Shown here: piece after piece, positions 1 to 9,800 of the stretch
How the letters are laid out: every line of letters starts with the position of its first letter
How positions within the stretch are numbered: position 1 is the stretch's first letter
Assembly (NCBI GenBank): GCA_003353845.1
Contig: PIVT01000006.1
Coordinates: 1-64,000 of the forward strand
DNA from: Pseudomonadota bacterium
GTDB lineage: Bacteria; Myxococcota_A; UBA9160; JADFDR01
Length of the DNA stretch: 64,000 nt
Direction: 5' to 3'
Notes under the pieces: model-generated
What the model was told of the DNA's origin: nothing
The model's database searches: none
Seen by the model: the letters and a program-made list of their open reading frames with translations, nothing else
Position numbers and translations under genes: made by a program

Positions 1-84
1 AGAAATTTTACCCAAAAAAGCTGAGTGTTTGTACTTTTTCTGTATCATCAACAATTATGAAGTTAAAGACAGGAACCTGGCTCC

Positions 85-1164
85 ATGAAACCCACGAATC
101 CATCTGCTGACAGCACGCCCTCGACCCTTTCTGAGAAAGAGTTCTATTTGCGCGAGTTCGCCGGCCGTACCCTCGGCTTGGTGGTCGAAGGCGCTTCGAC
201 GGCAGATCGCGTCGCGCTGGCTGCGGTGTGCGAAGAGTTGGTGAAAAATGAGATCCGCGTCGTGTTGGTGTCGGCAGATCGCGAACTATGCCAGGCGCTG
301 TCGTCCGCAGCGGTGTTGTCCAGTGGCGAAAAGCGCTTGGCCGCTCATGTGTGGCGCTCCTTGCAAGACGCACCTTGCACCGGGCTTCAGGTCGAGGGCG
401 CTCCTTTTGAAGACCGGACCGCTCAGGCTCTATTGGAACTGGGCTTGTCCAAAGTGGTTTGGATCCACGGAAAGGGCGGACTCTCGCGCAGTGATGGCAA
501 CCGCTTGAGCTTTGTGGATCGCGAGGGTCTGGGGGCGTTAAAAGTCGATGGCGATCCAGCGCTCAAAGCGTTCTTCGAGCAGTGTGACGCATTGTTGGGG
601 CGAGGCGTGCCTTCCATCAGTTTGTGCACGGCTGAAGGTCTGGCCGATGAACTCTTTACCTATGCGGGGTCGGGCACGCTCTTTACCTGTGGCGGCTACG
701 TGACGGTGCGGGCTTTCGGTGTTGACGATTGCGATGCGGCGCATTCCTTTGTGGTGCGAGGTGTCGAGGAAGGCTATCTGGCTCCGCGTGACGCCGAAGG
801 GATCGATACGATTCTTAGCGGTGGCTTCGGGGCTTTTGTCGAGGAACACTTTCTGGCGGGCATCGGTGCGCTGCTTGTGGACGAGGAATCGGGCATTGGA
901 GAGATTGCCTGCCTCTATACCTTGACGCGCTTTGCGGGGGAGGGCGTGGGTGGCCACTTGGTGCAACACGCCCTCAACGAGGCGAAGCATTTCGGGCTCA
1001 CGTCGGTTTTTGCCTGCACGACGTCGGATCGCGTGGGGAGCTTTTTTGAGCGCCACGGATTTTCACGGGTGGACAGCGAGGTCTTGCCTGCGGCCAAGTG
1101 GACGGACTATCCGCCTGAGCGGCGCGCACGGTTGCTGTGTTTCAAGCGCAACGTTCCATCGTAA
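85..1164 (+). CDS. argA: N-acetylglutamate synthase-like protein (amino-acid kinase fold + GNAT domain)
   Basis: Predicted cytoplasmic acetyl-CoA:glutamate N-acetyltransferase, the first step of arginine synthesis. Residues about 20-200 resemble the amino-acid-kinase fold of ArgA, including the stretch IHGKGGLSRSDGNRLSFVD. Residues about 205-355 form a GNAT acetyltransferase domain. The junction motif ELFTYAGSGTLFT is characteristic of bacterial N-acetylglutamate synthases, and the acetyl-CoA-binding region is visible as FAGEGVGGHLVQHAL. At 359 residues it is somewhat shorter than E. coli ArgA (about 440), so the kinase part is reduced. The ATG has a weak AGGA about 10 nt upstream. No other arg gene is adjacent. 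Alternative: another GNAT enzyme carrying a vestigial kinase domain. Confidence 0.8.
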   Translation: MKPTNPSADSTPSTLSEKEFYLREFAGRTLGLVVEGASTADRVALAAVCEELVKNEIRVVLVSADRELCQALSSAAVLSSGEKRLAAHVWRSLQDAPCTGLQVEGAPFEDRTAQALLELGLSKVVWIHGKGGLSRSDGNRLSFVDREGLGALKVDGDPALKAFFEQCDALLGRGVPSISLCTAEGLADELFTYAGSGTLFTCGGYVTVRAFGVDDCDAAHSFVVRGVEEGYLAPRDAEGIDTILSGGFGAFVEEHFLAGIGALLVDEESGIGEIACLYTLTRFAGEGVGGHLVQHALNEAKHFGLTSVFACTTSDRVGSFFERHGFSRVDSEVLPAAKWTDYPPERRARLLCFKRNVPS

Positions 1165-1203
1165 AGAGCGCAAACAGCGCTGCGATATAGGAACGTCGGA
1201 GCG

Positions 1204-1234
1204 CCGGGGGCGTGGCCGAAGCTTCGGCCCCCGG
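1204..1234. terminator. GC-rich hairpin between argA and rnpB
   Basis: Perfect 8-bp arms CCGGGGGC and GCCCCCGG enclose a loop that contains the palindrome GGCCGAAGCTTCGGCC. It lies between the convergent argA and rnpB, where a bidirectional terminator is expected, but there is no clear T tract on either side. Confidence 0.35.
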
Positions 1235-1261
1235 GTTTGCGTGCGACCGAAGCCAACTCGC

Positions 1262-1668
1262 AAAGTGAACTGTAAGCCGGGTTCTGTATCGACCCCATCT
1301 TTCGATGAAGCCGATGAGGATCATTCCTCTAGGCGACACATTGCTATGTCGCTCAAGCACTCTAACCCGGATGCGTCGATCCGCCGAAGCGAAACCACTG
1401 AGCGGGCCACTCATTCGCATCCCTATTCAAGCTTGCTCCGGAAGGGGCTTGCCGCGCCGCCTGTCGCCAGGCTGTCGCGCGTGGGCTCTTACCCCACGAT
1501 TTCAACCTTACCTGTGCGGCTCGTGAGAGCCGCCATCGGCGGTATGCTTTCTGTTGCGCTTTCCCTCGAGTTTCCCCGGGTCGCCGTTAACGACCTTCCT
1601 GCCCTGTGGAGCCCGGACTTTCCTCCCGCAGGCGATAATTGCCTGCCGGCGATCCTCCGTTCACCTCC
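1262..1668 (-). ncRNA. rnpB: RNase P RNA (bacterial class A)
   Basis: Catalytic RNA that matures the 5' ends of tRNAs. On the minus strand the conserved 5' core GAGGAAAGTCCGGGCTCC is present, followed by the P4-region string ACAGAAAGCATACCGCC. Near the 3' end is the conserved ACAGAACCCGGCTTA. The termini pair as helix P1: AGGTGAAC at the 5' side matches GTTCACTT at the 3' side with one G-U. Length of about 400 nt suits class A. The ends are set from the P1 helix and may differ by a few bases from the mature ends. Confidence 0.95.
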
Positions 1669-1920
1669 AACGCGCGAAAGCTAGAAGGGGAACCTCAGTG
1701 AGGCAAGTTTATCAATGGGCGTGTACGGGATTCTCCGCGCTCCAGTGATGCTGGAATAAGGACCTGCTTCCCGCGAAGAAATTTGCTCAGTCAGCCTGGT
1801 GTATGTCTTTATTTGCCACTAATGAGAGTGAATTTACCGTTATCAGGGCTGGGACTTGGCTGGGGACGGGTCCTAACAGGTGTTTTCCGAGGATTTGCGG
1901 ATCCTGGTCAGGTTTCAAGC

Positions 1921-2436
1921 GTGAACGCCGATATCAACAGAATGGAAGACGTTCAGGACAGCCTTATGGAGTTCGCCGAACTCAACCGCCGACGTTTGTT
2001 CGGGTGCCCTCCTTTGGAGATGCCCGATCTTGAGCGCTGGCAAGAGCTTCAAGGGACCTTGGTCAAGCGCTTTCAAGCGGATCCGGGTGATGGCAAACGT
2101 GTGCACGAACGCTTGCCGACCCATCTCCATGTGGAAATGGTCAGCGAGGACGGCAGTGCCAAGGCCGCCGGGCCCAGCATGAACTTGTCCGAAGGTGGGA
2201 TCTTTTTGGCCACCACCTCCTTGCTCGAAGTGGGCACCCAGTTGCAGTTGTACATGGCCTCGACCGAGCGCACGGTGGAAGTACAAGGTGTCGTCGCCTG
2301 GACGAGAAGCGAAGGCACGGCTGAGGGTCCTCCTGGCATGGGGGTTCGCTTTACCGACATGGAAAATTCGCAACGCGCCCATATCGAGCAGATCTTGGAT
2401 TCCAAGCGAGTGGAACTCCGAAAAGGCAGTCGCTAA
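1921..2436 (+). CDS. PilZ-domain protein, predicted c-di-GMP binding
   Basis: Small soluble protein (171 residues from this GTG) with a short helical N-terminal part followed by a PilZ domain. Both c-di-GMP-binding motifs are intact: the RxxxR motif appears as RVHER and the (D/N)xSxxG motif as NLSEGG, followed by the beta-barrel ending MGVRFTDM. The domain resembles the single-PilZ proteins abundant in myxobacteria. The reading frame is open from 1783, but the extra 46 residues have no recognisable feature; starts at 1921 (GTG, AGG 8 nt upstream) or 1942 (ATG) are more likely. Its target cannot be inferred from neighbours. Confidence 0.8.
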   Translation: MNADINRMEDVQDSLMEFAELNRRRLFGCPPLEMPDLERWQELQGTLVKRFQADPGDGKRVHERLPTHLHVEMVSEDGSAKAAGPSMNLSEGGIFLATTSLLEVGTQLQLYMASTERTVEVQGVVAWTRSEGTAEGPPGMGVRFTDMENSQRAHIEQILDSKRVELRKGSR

Positions 2437-2603
2437 AACCCCTCCATCCCTTCTTTTCGTTTCAATTCCCTACATTTCAAACGAGTGATTTCCTCAGAGT
2501 TCTCGCCGATGCTGAGAATTTCGTTACTCTCGCGGCCCTCAAAAGGAATCACTCATTATTTTTGGGCCCAGTGCGTTTGCCCGGGCTTGCAAGGAGATTG
2601 GAA

Positions 2604-3050
2604 ATGGCTGTGGAACGAACCCTCTCAATTATCAAACCCGACGCAGTAGAAAAGAACGTTGTCGGTGAAATCTTGCGTCGCTTTGAAGCCGCGGGACTGA
2701 AGATTATCGCCACCAAGATGAAGCGACTCACCGGTGAGGAAGCGGGTGGCTTCTATGCGATTCACAAAGAGCGACCTTTCTACAAGGACCTCGTGGAGTA
2801 CATGAGTTCGGGCCCTGTCGTCGTGAGCGTGTTGGAAGGTGAGGGCGCCATTGCCAAGAATCGCGAACTCATGGGTGCGACCAATCCCTCCGAAGCCGCC
2901 GCCGGCACCATCCGCGCCGATTTCGCTACCAGCATCGATGCCAATGCCGTGCACGGTTCCGATGCGCCTGAGACAGCGCGCATCGAGATCGCTTATTACT
3001 TCAATGCAGATGAAATTGCTGGAACGGTAGAGGCGCTGCCAGCTGAGTAA
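2604..3050 (+). CDS. ndk: Nucleoside diphosphate kinase
   Basis: Cytoplasmic enzyme that moves the terminal phosphate of ATP onto other nucleoside diphosphates through a phospho-histidine. The protein is 148 residues, close to the usual length. It begins [18 protein letters not shown], and the active-site signature is [11 protein letters not shown] with its catalytic His. The start is chosen at 2604 because AAGGAG lies at 2591-2596, while the in-frame codons upstream have no ribosome site. The last codons (EALPAE-stop) are the first unit of a tandem DNA repeat that continues past the stop codon. Confidence 0.97.
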   Translation: MAVERTLSIIKPDAVEKNVVGEILRRFEAAGLKIIATKMKRLTGEEAGGFYAIHKERPFYKDLVEYMSSGPVVVSVLEGEGAIAKNRELMGATNPSEAAAGTIRADFATSIDANAVHGSDAPETARIEIAYYFNADEIAGTVEALPAE

Positions 3051-3091
3051 GAGGCGCTGCCAGCCGAATAAGGGCGCTGCCAGCGGAGTAG
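3030..3091 (+). repeat. Three-copy 21-bp tandem repeat over the ndk stop codon
   Basis: Units at 3030-3050, 3051-3071 and 3072-3091 (20 bp) share the core GGCGCTGCCAGC followed by a stop codon. Units 1 and 2 both encode EALPAE-stop in the ndk frame; the third lost a base and is frame-shifted. It looks like recent duplication of the 3' end of ndk. Confidence 0.9.
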
Positions 3092-3130
3092 GGTGTCGAT
3101 CACTTCGCAGCCCGTTTAACAGAGTGCTTG

Positions 3131-4063
3131 TTAGCGGGCGGCAAGGCCTTGCTTGTTTGACTTGGCCTTTAAACGTTTCTTACGTCGAACCATGGCAAGG
3201 CCAATCAAGCCCCAGTAGAGCAGCAGGTTCGTGCTGGGTTCTGGCAAGAAAATGAGACCGTCCAGATTGAAATCGATACCGAAGATGGTGAACTCATCGT
3301 AGACGGCGTTAAAAAAGTTCGCGTCATCAGCATTTTTGATTTTTGTTAAATCGGTACCCAATAGCAGCGCGCCTTCAAAGCTGGCTCCTTTCACTTTGGC
3401 ATCACTCAGATCGGCTCCGCTTAAATCAGCCCCGTCCAAGTTGGCACCTTCCAACTTGGCCTTCTCCAGCGAGGCGCCACTCAAATCGGCGTTGGTAAAA
3501 GTAGAACCTTTCATATCCGCTTTGTTTAAATTGACGTTACTAAGATCCGCTTCGGTAAAATCAGCCGTATGCAGCTTGGCCTTTTCGAGATTTGCGCCGG
3601 TTAGAATCGACCGTATAAAGATGGCTTCATGGATATGCGCGCCGGACAGATTCGCGCCCGTTAAATCAGACCTTGAAAAATTCGACCTGACGATTTCAGC
3701 TTTCTGCAAGGATGCATTGATCAAACTGGCATCGGAAAAATCAGCGTCTGTCAGATCCGCTTCGTCTAGATTTGCTCCTGCCAGATCTGTCCAGGAAAAT
3801 TGTGTATTTATTAAATTCGCTTGGAACAAGTTGGCGTTGATCAGAATGGATCGGAGCAACAAGGAATTTTCCAGGTTGGCACTGGAGAGGTTGATGCCCG
3901 TCAGGTCCTCGTCGCTATGGTCCTCATTGCTATGGTTTTCACCGGAATGATTGCCGCCAGCAAACAAGAGGGAGGCGTTGAGGGGGGCGCAGGGAAGCAG
4001 CACAAGAGCCATGATGGCTAACGTGATTTGAATCCAAGAATGTGTTCGGCCTAAAGCTCTCAT
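3131..4063 (-). CDS. Secreted pentapeptide-repeat protein with PEP-CTERM anchor
   Basis: An N-terminal signal peptide (residues 1-30, basic start then ITLAIMALVLLPCAP) is followed by a His/Asn/Asp-rich stretch. About 200 residues of A(D/N)LxxA-type pentapeptide repeats come next (ANLENS, ANLFQA, ADLSGA), predicted to fold as a right-handed quadrilateral beta-helix. The C-terminus is a PEP-CTERM sorting signal: LPEPSTN, a hydrophobic segment, then RRKKRLK. Such proteins are exported, cleaved and anchored by an exosortase; none is in this window. Function of the helix is unknown; secreted pentapeptide proteins with this anchor are less familiar than cytoplasmic gyrase-binding ones. No canonical sigma-54 site was found upstream. 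Confidence 0.88.
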   Translation of the reverse strand: MRALGRTHSWIQITLAIMALVLLPCAPLNASLLFAGGNHSGENHSNEDHSDEDLTGINLSSANLENSLLLRSILINANLFQANLINTQFSWTDLAGANLDEADLTDADFSDASLINASLQKAEIVRSNFSRSDLTGANLSGAHIHEAIFIRSILTGANLEKAKLHTADFTEADLSNVNLNKADMKGSTFTNADLSGASLEKAKLEGANLDGADLSGADLSDAKVKGASFEGALLLGTDLTKIKNADDANFFNAVYDEFTIFGIDFNLDGLIFLPEPSTNLLLYWGLIGLAMVRRKKRLKAKSNKQGLAAR

Positions 4064-4191
4064 TGGATACGATGACCCGCGCCGTTACTTAGCTACGGCT
4101 ATTTTAGAAATTCAGTCCTTCTGTTCGTGACTTATCGGCAATTTTTGCATCCTGCTTAAGGTGCCTATTCTCCGGGTAAACCCCTGTTTTT

Positions 4192-4345
4192 TCACATTGA
4201 AACCAGGCGGTTCGGGCGTCGAGCCATGGCGCGGCCAGGCAAAGCCCCCACAGACCCGTAGGTTCGCACCGGGCTCGGGTAATAAAATGAGAGCTGTTCG
4301 ATGGAAATTCAAACCAATACGTTTCTCGAACGCGCTGCTACCCCG
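4192..4345 (-). pseudogene. Decayed PEP-CTERM tail, relic of a paralogue of the adjacent pentapeptide gene
   Basis: On the minus strand a frame reads IGLNFHRTALILLPEPGAN, which lines up with FGIDFNLDGLIFLPEPSTN at the end of the neighbouring pentapeptide protein. After one frameshift near 4260 the next frame reads ALPGRAMARRPNRLV then stop, matching the membrane/basic end LIGLAMVRRKKRLK. No intact gene precedes it. It therefore appears to be the 3' fragment of a duplicated and eroded PEP-CTERM gene. The upstream boundary is approximate. Confidence 0.6.
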
Positions 4346-4404
4346 CTTGTTGTTCCCATGAAAAATACATAGGCTTTGTGCCTTGAATGGAAAGGGGCAC
4401 AGTT

Positions 4405-5364
4405 ATGTCGGAGAAGACTTCAGAGAAATTACAGTTGCCGCCTGCACCCCATCGGCCTGTGCCGGCATTGCAGTGTTGGTTGCCATATGGTTTGTGCATG
4501 CTTGTCGGTTTCTTCAGTTGGCTGTTGTTGCTGAAAGCCTATCCAGAAAACGACCCGTTTATGAACGGATTGATTGTCACAACCGTGTGCACGTTTGTTG
4601 TGTATGTCTTTTCCATCGCCAACAATAATTCCTCAATCTATGACCCTTATTGGGTGATCGCACCACCATTTCTGGCGCTTGCCATGAAGGCAACCTCGGA
4701 TGCGGGTTTGTTCGGCGCATGGCATCTGCGCGATGTCCTCATCCTGTTTTGCTTGTTCGCTTGGGCCTTTCGTTACCACGTGTTTTACGCTTGGGAAGGT
4801 TGGACAACCGGTCTCAAAATCGAAGACTGGCGTTATGAAGACATGCGCAGTTTTCCTGTGCCGTACTGGTTGAATTCGCTGACGGGGATGCATTATTTCC
4901 CCACGTATCTGGTTTATTTTGCCTTGGCGCCAGCAGCACTGGTTTTGTTTACCGAGCCCTCGTCACAAGCCACTGCCGGTTGGTGGGATGTGCTGGGCAC
5001 AGCAGGGGCTCTCACGGCTGTCGGCATTCAATATTTTGCAGATAAGCAATGTGCCGATTTTCGTAAAACAGAGACCTATAAAAATGGTGGAGCCATGCGA
5101 GGGGGTCTGTGGAAATATTCCCGTCACCCAAATTATTTTGGTGAGGTGTTGTTCTGGCTGTCGATGATTCCTTTCGCAGTGGGTGCGGGCATCTATGCTG
5201 ATCATCGGGTCCTGGTGCTCAGTGGCCCCGTGGCCATGGCGATCTTCTTCCGTTTTAGCTCATGGTTGATGGATGTGCGTTCGCTTGAGCGCAGGCCTGG
5301 TTATCAAGGGGTGGTGGATGAAACCAGCGCAATGCTGCTTTGGTTCCCGAAGAAACGGTCGTGA
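4405..5364 (+). CDS. DUF1295 / steroid 5-alpha-reductase-like membrane protein
   Basis: Polytopic inner-membrane protein of about 319 residues with at least six hydrophobic segments. The family signature is the C-terminal block GLWKYSRHPNYFGEVLFW, typical of DUF1295 and of isoprenylcysteine methyltransferase/steroid-reductase-fold enzymes, followed by a second block ending in RRPGYQ. The substrate is unknown. The ATG at 4405 is preferred over 4387 because AAAGGGG at 4391-4397 sits 7 nt upstream of it. It converges on the LysR gene, so the two are not in one operon. Confidence 0.75.
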   Translation: MSEKTSEKLQLPPAPHRPVPALQCWLPYGLCMLVGFFSWLLLLKAYPENDPFMNGLIVTTVCTFVVYVFSIANNNSSIYDPYWVIAPPFLALAMKATSDAGLFGAWHLRDVLILFCLFAWAFRYHVFYAWEGWTTGLKIEDWRYEDMRSFPVPYWLNSLTGMHYFPTYLVYFALAPAALVLFTEPSSQATAGWWDVLGTAGALTAVGIQYFADKQCADFRKTETYKNGGAMRGGLWKYSRHPNYFGEVLFWLSMIPFAVGAGIYADHRVLVLSGPVAMAIFFRFSSWLMDVRSLERRPGYQGVVDETSAMLLWFPKKRS

Positions 5365-5432
5365 CTTCGCGAAACCAGTCCCAACCCAAGAGAAGAGGGG
5401 GGGTGAGAGAATTCCAAAGCTTTGGGCTGGCT

Positions 5433-5459
5433 CGTTCTAGGCGTTCTAGGCGTTCTCGG
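5433..5459. repeat. Three 9-bp tandem repeats at the 3' end of the LysR gene
   Basis: CGTTCTAGG, CGTTCTAGG and CGTTCTCGG follow one another across the LysR stop codon at 5446. Confidence 0.8.
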
Positions 5460-6342
5460 GTACCTGCTCAAGCTTGCTTTCCACAAAATCGATGAAAGCA
5501 CGACTCTTGGCTGTCATGTGTCTGTGGTCTCCATAAACGAGGTGGCACCCGTCCTGTGGAGGCCAGTATTCGGTCAGCAGAGGCACGAGCCGCCCCTCCA
5601 TCACGTCCTTCTCCGCAGGTTGACAGCCCATATGCACAGCCCCCAAGCCATCGATGGCGGCTCGCTTGACGTACGTAAAGTCATCAAAGCAGAGCTTGAG
5701 TTCAGGGGTGCGTTCAACGATCTCCCCGTTTTCTTGAAAGATCCAAGGGTAGACTTTTCCCTCGACGGCGTAGCCGACACCCGGCCAGTGATCTAGATCG
5801 GCAATGGCTGTTAGCGGTGGAAGGCTTTCGATTAAACCGGGTGAGGCGAATAAACCCAGGTGAAAATGAAAAAGTGTCTTTACGATCCAGTGGTTTTCGC
5901 ATTCGTTGCCGAAGCGAAAGGAGAAATCCAGTTGGTCTTTGTGAAAGTTCGGGAGGTGATCGGTTGAGGTCAAATCTACGCGTATTTTTGGATGCAGCTT
6001 GTGAAATTCAATGATCCAACTTCCTAAAAATGCCTTCACCAAAACCGTCGGAGCTGCGATTTGCAGCAAGCCTTGCGGTTCCTTGAGTTTGCTATCGGCG
6101 AATTGCTGAAGATCGTCTGCCTGATCCAAAAGATCTTTAGCTCTTTCAAAAATCTCGTGACCCGCATCTGTGAGCGCCACCGATCGAGTTGTGCGTGTGA
6201 GTAGTTGGTTGTTCAGCTGCTTCTCAAGCTGTTGAACCCTGCTGCTGACGCTGGCCTTGGTGAGGTCTAATGATTTGGCCGCTGCGGTAAAGCTGCCGAG
6301 ACGGACAACCTCTACAAATATACGAAGCGCAGTTAGGTCCAT
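5446..6342 (-). CDS. LysR-family transcriptional regulator
   Basis: 298 residues, the normal length. Residues 1-60 form the winged helix-turn-helix (LRIFVEVVRLGSFTAAAKSL followed by a recognition helix with ASVSSRVQQLE). Residues about 90-295 form the periplasmic-binding-protein-like effector domain. It resembles the CrgA/DsdC-type LysR branch common in proteobacteria. LysR proteins often control a divergent neighbour; the divergent gene here is the large TSP3 protein 480 bp away, which has its own sigma-54 promoter, so that link is doubtful. Effector unknown. Confidence 0.93.
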   Translation of the reverse strand: MDLTALRIFVEVVRLGSFTAAAKSLDLTKASVSSRVQQLEKQLNNQLLTRTTRSVALTDAGHEIFERAKDLLDQADDLQQFADSKLKEPQGLLQIAAPTVLVKAFLGSWIIEFHKLHPKIRVDLTSTDHLPNFHKDQLDFSFRFGNECENHWIVKTLFHFHLGLFASPGLIESLPPLTAIADLDHWPGVGYAVEGKVYPWIFQENGEIVERTPELKLCFDDFTYVKRAAIDGLGAVHMGCQPAEKDVMEGRLVPLLTEYWPPQDGCHLVYGDHRHMTAKSRAFIDFVESKLEQVPENA

Positions 6343-6821
6343 TTGTTTTCCACATCGCCGCAGCAGTATCAGTCCGTCTAGCGGGTGCTAAGCGGTCAAA
6401 CCAGTTTAGGGAGCAATCCAGCAGGCAGGGAAGATAGCACCGAAAACGATCCGTCCTAAGCGCTCCTCCCCACGCCACCTGCGCAGTTCGATGCGGTGTG
6501 CGGAAGTACCGTTGCAATAATGGTAGAATCGGTGCCTTTTAGGGTAAAAACAAACATACAGTCAGTATGCAATTGCCATACAAACGCCTAACTATCTGTA
6601 AGTGTTACATGTAAAATATATTTACGATGGCACAAATATTGCTAAACATGTGTTTGCTTTGCGTAGGAATGGATTTATGCCAGTGGAATTCGGGGCCAGA
6701 TCGATGGGGTCGATTATCGAGGGGGGCGCCATTCCAACCACTGGATCTTGGTAGTGGAATTGTGAACGCCCAGGTGTTGGGTGGAACTGACAAGCGATTG
6801 CTTTAAGGGGATAACAAGTCA
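6343..6821. other. Intergenic region between LysR gene and TSP3 gene
   Basis: 479 bp without a convincing gene. It holds the sigma-54 promoter at 6628-6643. Just upstream are AT-rich dyads: TGTAAGTGTTACA (6597-6609), TTACATGTAA (6605-6614) and GTAAAATATATTTAC (6611-6625). The predicted leader of the TSP3 mRNA is about 165 nt. Possible ribosome site AAGGGG lies 11 nt before the 6822 ATG. Confidence 0.6.
6628..6643 (+). promoter_or_regulatory. Sigma-54 (-24/-12) promoter of the TSP3 protein gene
   Basis: TGGCACAAATATTGCT matches the sigma-54 consensus TGGCAC-N5-TTGCW at every conserved position, with GG and GC exactly 10 nt apart. It lies in non-coding DNA on the strand of the downstream gene. 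Predicted transcription start is near 6654. An AAA+ enhancer-binding activator would be required; its gene is not in the window. Confidence 0.85.
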
Positions 6822-9800
6822 ATGGTCGATTTCGATTCGGGTTGTACGGGTTGTAGAAGGCGTTGGTCCGCGATATTCAAGAATGCACTCGCGTGCCTTA
6901 CGATCGCATTGCTCTGCAGTGTGTTGCCGGTCAACAAGGCGCAGGCTGCCGAGATCGTGGGTGTCGATATCGTCAATAAAACGCAGGGGACGTGGAACGC
7001 TGACGGTACTACACCGACTTGGTTCCCGCTGGGAACAGACTACTACGACAGCAACGCTTCTTATGGCTACGGGTATGAAGCTAGCTATGAGACCTCCGGC
7101 GGCGCTCTGTATAATTCCGGCTATGACGAACCCATAAGCACGGCTCTTACCTTTGATACGCGATTTACCGCTGGTGCACTTGACTGGACCATGGGTAATG
7201 CCGGTTCCTATGTTACGGCTTGGATTCACCCCAAGTTTATGTTCGATGTGAATGTGATTATTGGTGCCGATGAGAATGAGTACTGGGAACTTGACCTCCG
7301 TGCAGTGCGCAGCGGGGCGGGAAGTATTATCACGGGTGGCATTGGTATAAATGCCGTGAATGCTGGCGCTGCCATGGCCGACGTTTTCATGAACCACGAC
7401 CGCAGTGCGCCCGTAACCCTGGACAGCGGTGATCTGACGCTCGGTACCGATATCGACCTGACGTCAGCGGGCGCGCCTATGTATGATGAGGCTTCGGGTG
7501 TCATCAGTGGCATAGGCCCGGCAACGGTGACAGTCTCGTACTCCATGCTTACTAGGGTGGGGGCCGCCGGTGGCGCCTCGTACTTCGGTCGCAGGCAAAG
7601 CGGCTTTCGCATGGGCCACACGATGTGTTGTGTGGCTGAATACCCTGGGCAAGGAGTTCGCACCCAGGCCGAGGACGGCCTGTTTGTTTTCGGGACGCTT
7701 CTGGATACCGATGCGGATGACAGTGAAGCCGATGTCGACAACTGCCCCAATGACTACAACTACGATCAATTTGATACCGATGAGGATGGGATCGGTGATG
7801 TCTGTGATGATGACGGCCCGCCAGCAGCCCATGGTGCCGAAATTCTTGCTGTGGATGTCCGCAACCAAACCACGGGCGCCTGGGGTGGTGCCTGGGGTGA
7901 GGAGCCCATCGTTCACCGCTATCGTCAGACCTACGACTGGGATTGGAACGCGCTTCCGCAGACCGGGTGGCACCCCGATGGCATCAGTAAGTACGGTTCG
8001 GATGTCGATGAGCCAGTGATTACACCGGATCCGGAGGGTGATGAATTCACGGCACGCTTTACGGGCTGGGCTACGACGAGCACCGGTGGTCCCAACACAG
8101 CAAGAATCAGCCCTCACTTTGTTTATGAAGTAGACGTGATGATTGGGGCGGCTCCCGGCGAGTACTGGGAGATGGAGCTTACGGCATGGCGTAGAGGTGT
8201 TTCCGCTGTGAGTGAACCGGCTCGGGGCTACGTGGATATCGGTGCAGCCACCTCCAGCTTGAGGGTGAACTACGGCCAGGAAGTCAGCATGGATCGCGGT
8301 GATGAGAATCTCAGCATGCCGGACTGGGGTCTTTTAAGCGATGTCAGCACTTTCGTGGATGACGAGCCGCCCATTGGGGTTGTGACCGGCGTCGGGCCTG
8401 CGTCGATCACCGTGCAGCATGTCATGGACATTACTGTATACGCTTGGGGCTACAAAACGACTGGATGGCTTGAGCCGAACCGCGCCGCTTGGGTCATGGG
8501 GAACGGCGATGCCGATCAGGGCATCTTTGTTCATGGAAAGCTCCTGGATACCGATCTCGACGACGACGGTATTGTGAACAACGCAGACAACTGTCCCGTG
8601 GACCCCAATTTCGATCAAGTTGATGACGACGGCGACGGCGTTGGAGATGCTTGCGACAACTGTCTCGATCTCCCCAATCCGGCAGATGTATTCGCCGATG
8701 CCGATGATTTCCTCGATCAAGCCGATGGCGATGGCGATGGCATGGAAGGTAGCGTTGCGGGCATTGTTAGCGGCGGTGACGCCTGTGACGTGTGTAATGG
8801 TGGTGCCACAAACCCGGGAACCTGGGAAGTCACCTACGACATCTCGAATGAGGACCTGTGGCAGGGCACTGCGGCCACGGGGAGCCTGTTGAATATCACG
8901 GGGACACCAGCGGGGGGCGGGGCCGATCGCAATCCCGGGCCCGTTGGCGGCGATTCCGATGGTTCCTGGGGCTACCACGCTGGACCGGGTGGTAGTGCAG
9001 TGGATGCTGATAATGCAGATGGCGCCGGTTGGGTCCCGTTTCCAGCCGATCTGCCTTCGGAGGTGACCCTGGTCTTCAAAGATGACGGGACGGGAACCGC
9101 CATCGACACTGATGGTGGCACTGTCAGCATGAGAGATTATCGCCTGTCCGGGCACTTTGGCGCGGGGATTCTAGGTTTGGCTTGGGTAACAAGCCATCTT
9201 GAGTTTAGCGGCGCCAACGATCCTTTAAGGCCGGTGAATGGAACCTTGAATGGCGCGACGGTCGATTGGACGGGTACCAATATCTGGGATTACCACGTGA
9301 CCGGTTGGATGCGCTGCGAAGGTGGCGCTCAGACTTGTGCCATGGCCAATCAAGCCGTAAACAAAACCTATTACAAAGACTTCGAGGTTGAGTACCCCGC
9401 AGCTGACGGTACTTATGGTCCAGAGCCTGCTAGCGCGCTGCATATGGGTATGCACTTGAATAACTTTGAGTTTAATGGTGATCTCCAGTTTGGTGATCCA
9501 GACAACCGCTCCAGTTTTGCCATGGCATCAGTAGAGGTGCCCAACCCGCAGGGCCGAGGGCAGTCCTTAAACTCCGCCACGACCTTTTTGTACTTGAAGG
9601 GTTTTGAGCGTCATCGTGAGTACGTCGAACCTTCGGCCATTGATGATGCGGATAGCGATGGGGTCGTGTGTGACGTTGACAACTGTCCCACGACGCCGAA
9701 CCCGCTCCAAGAAGACATCAACGGCGACGGCATGGGAAATGCCTGTCAAAATGACGATTTCGATAGCGATGGTTTGCCAGCCGACCAGGACAACTGTCCA

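Noticed and set aside
3336-3950. Plus-strand open frame opposite the pentapeptide gene
   Set aside because: Periodic product is an antisense shadow of the pentapeptide codons.
4126-4165. Sigma-54-like GGATGC...TTGCC on the minus strand before the pentapeptide gene
   Set aside because: GG and GC are 11 nt apart instead of 10, and the CAC element is absent; spacing is strict for sigma-54.
6605-6793. Minus-strand short frames between the LysR and TSP3 genes
   Set aside because: They cross the sigma-54 promoter, have no ribosome site and show no protein-like composition.
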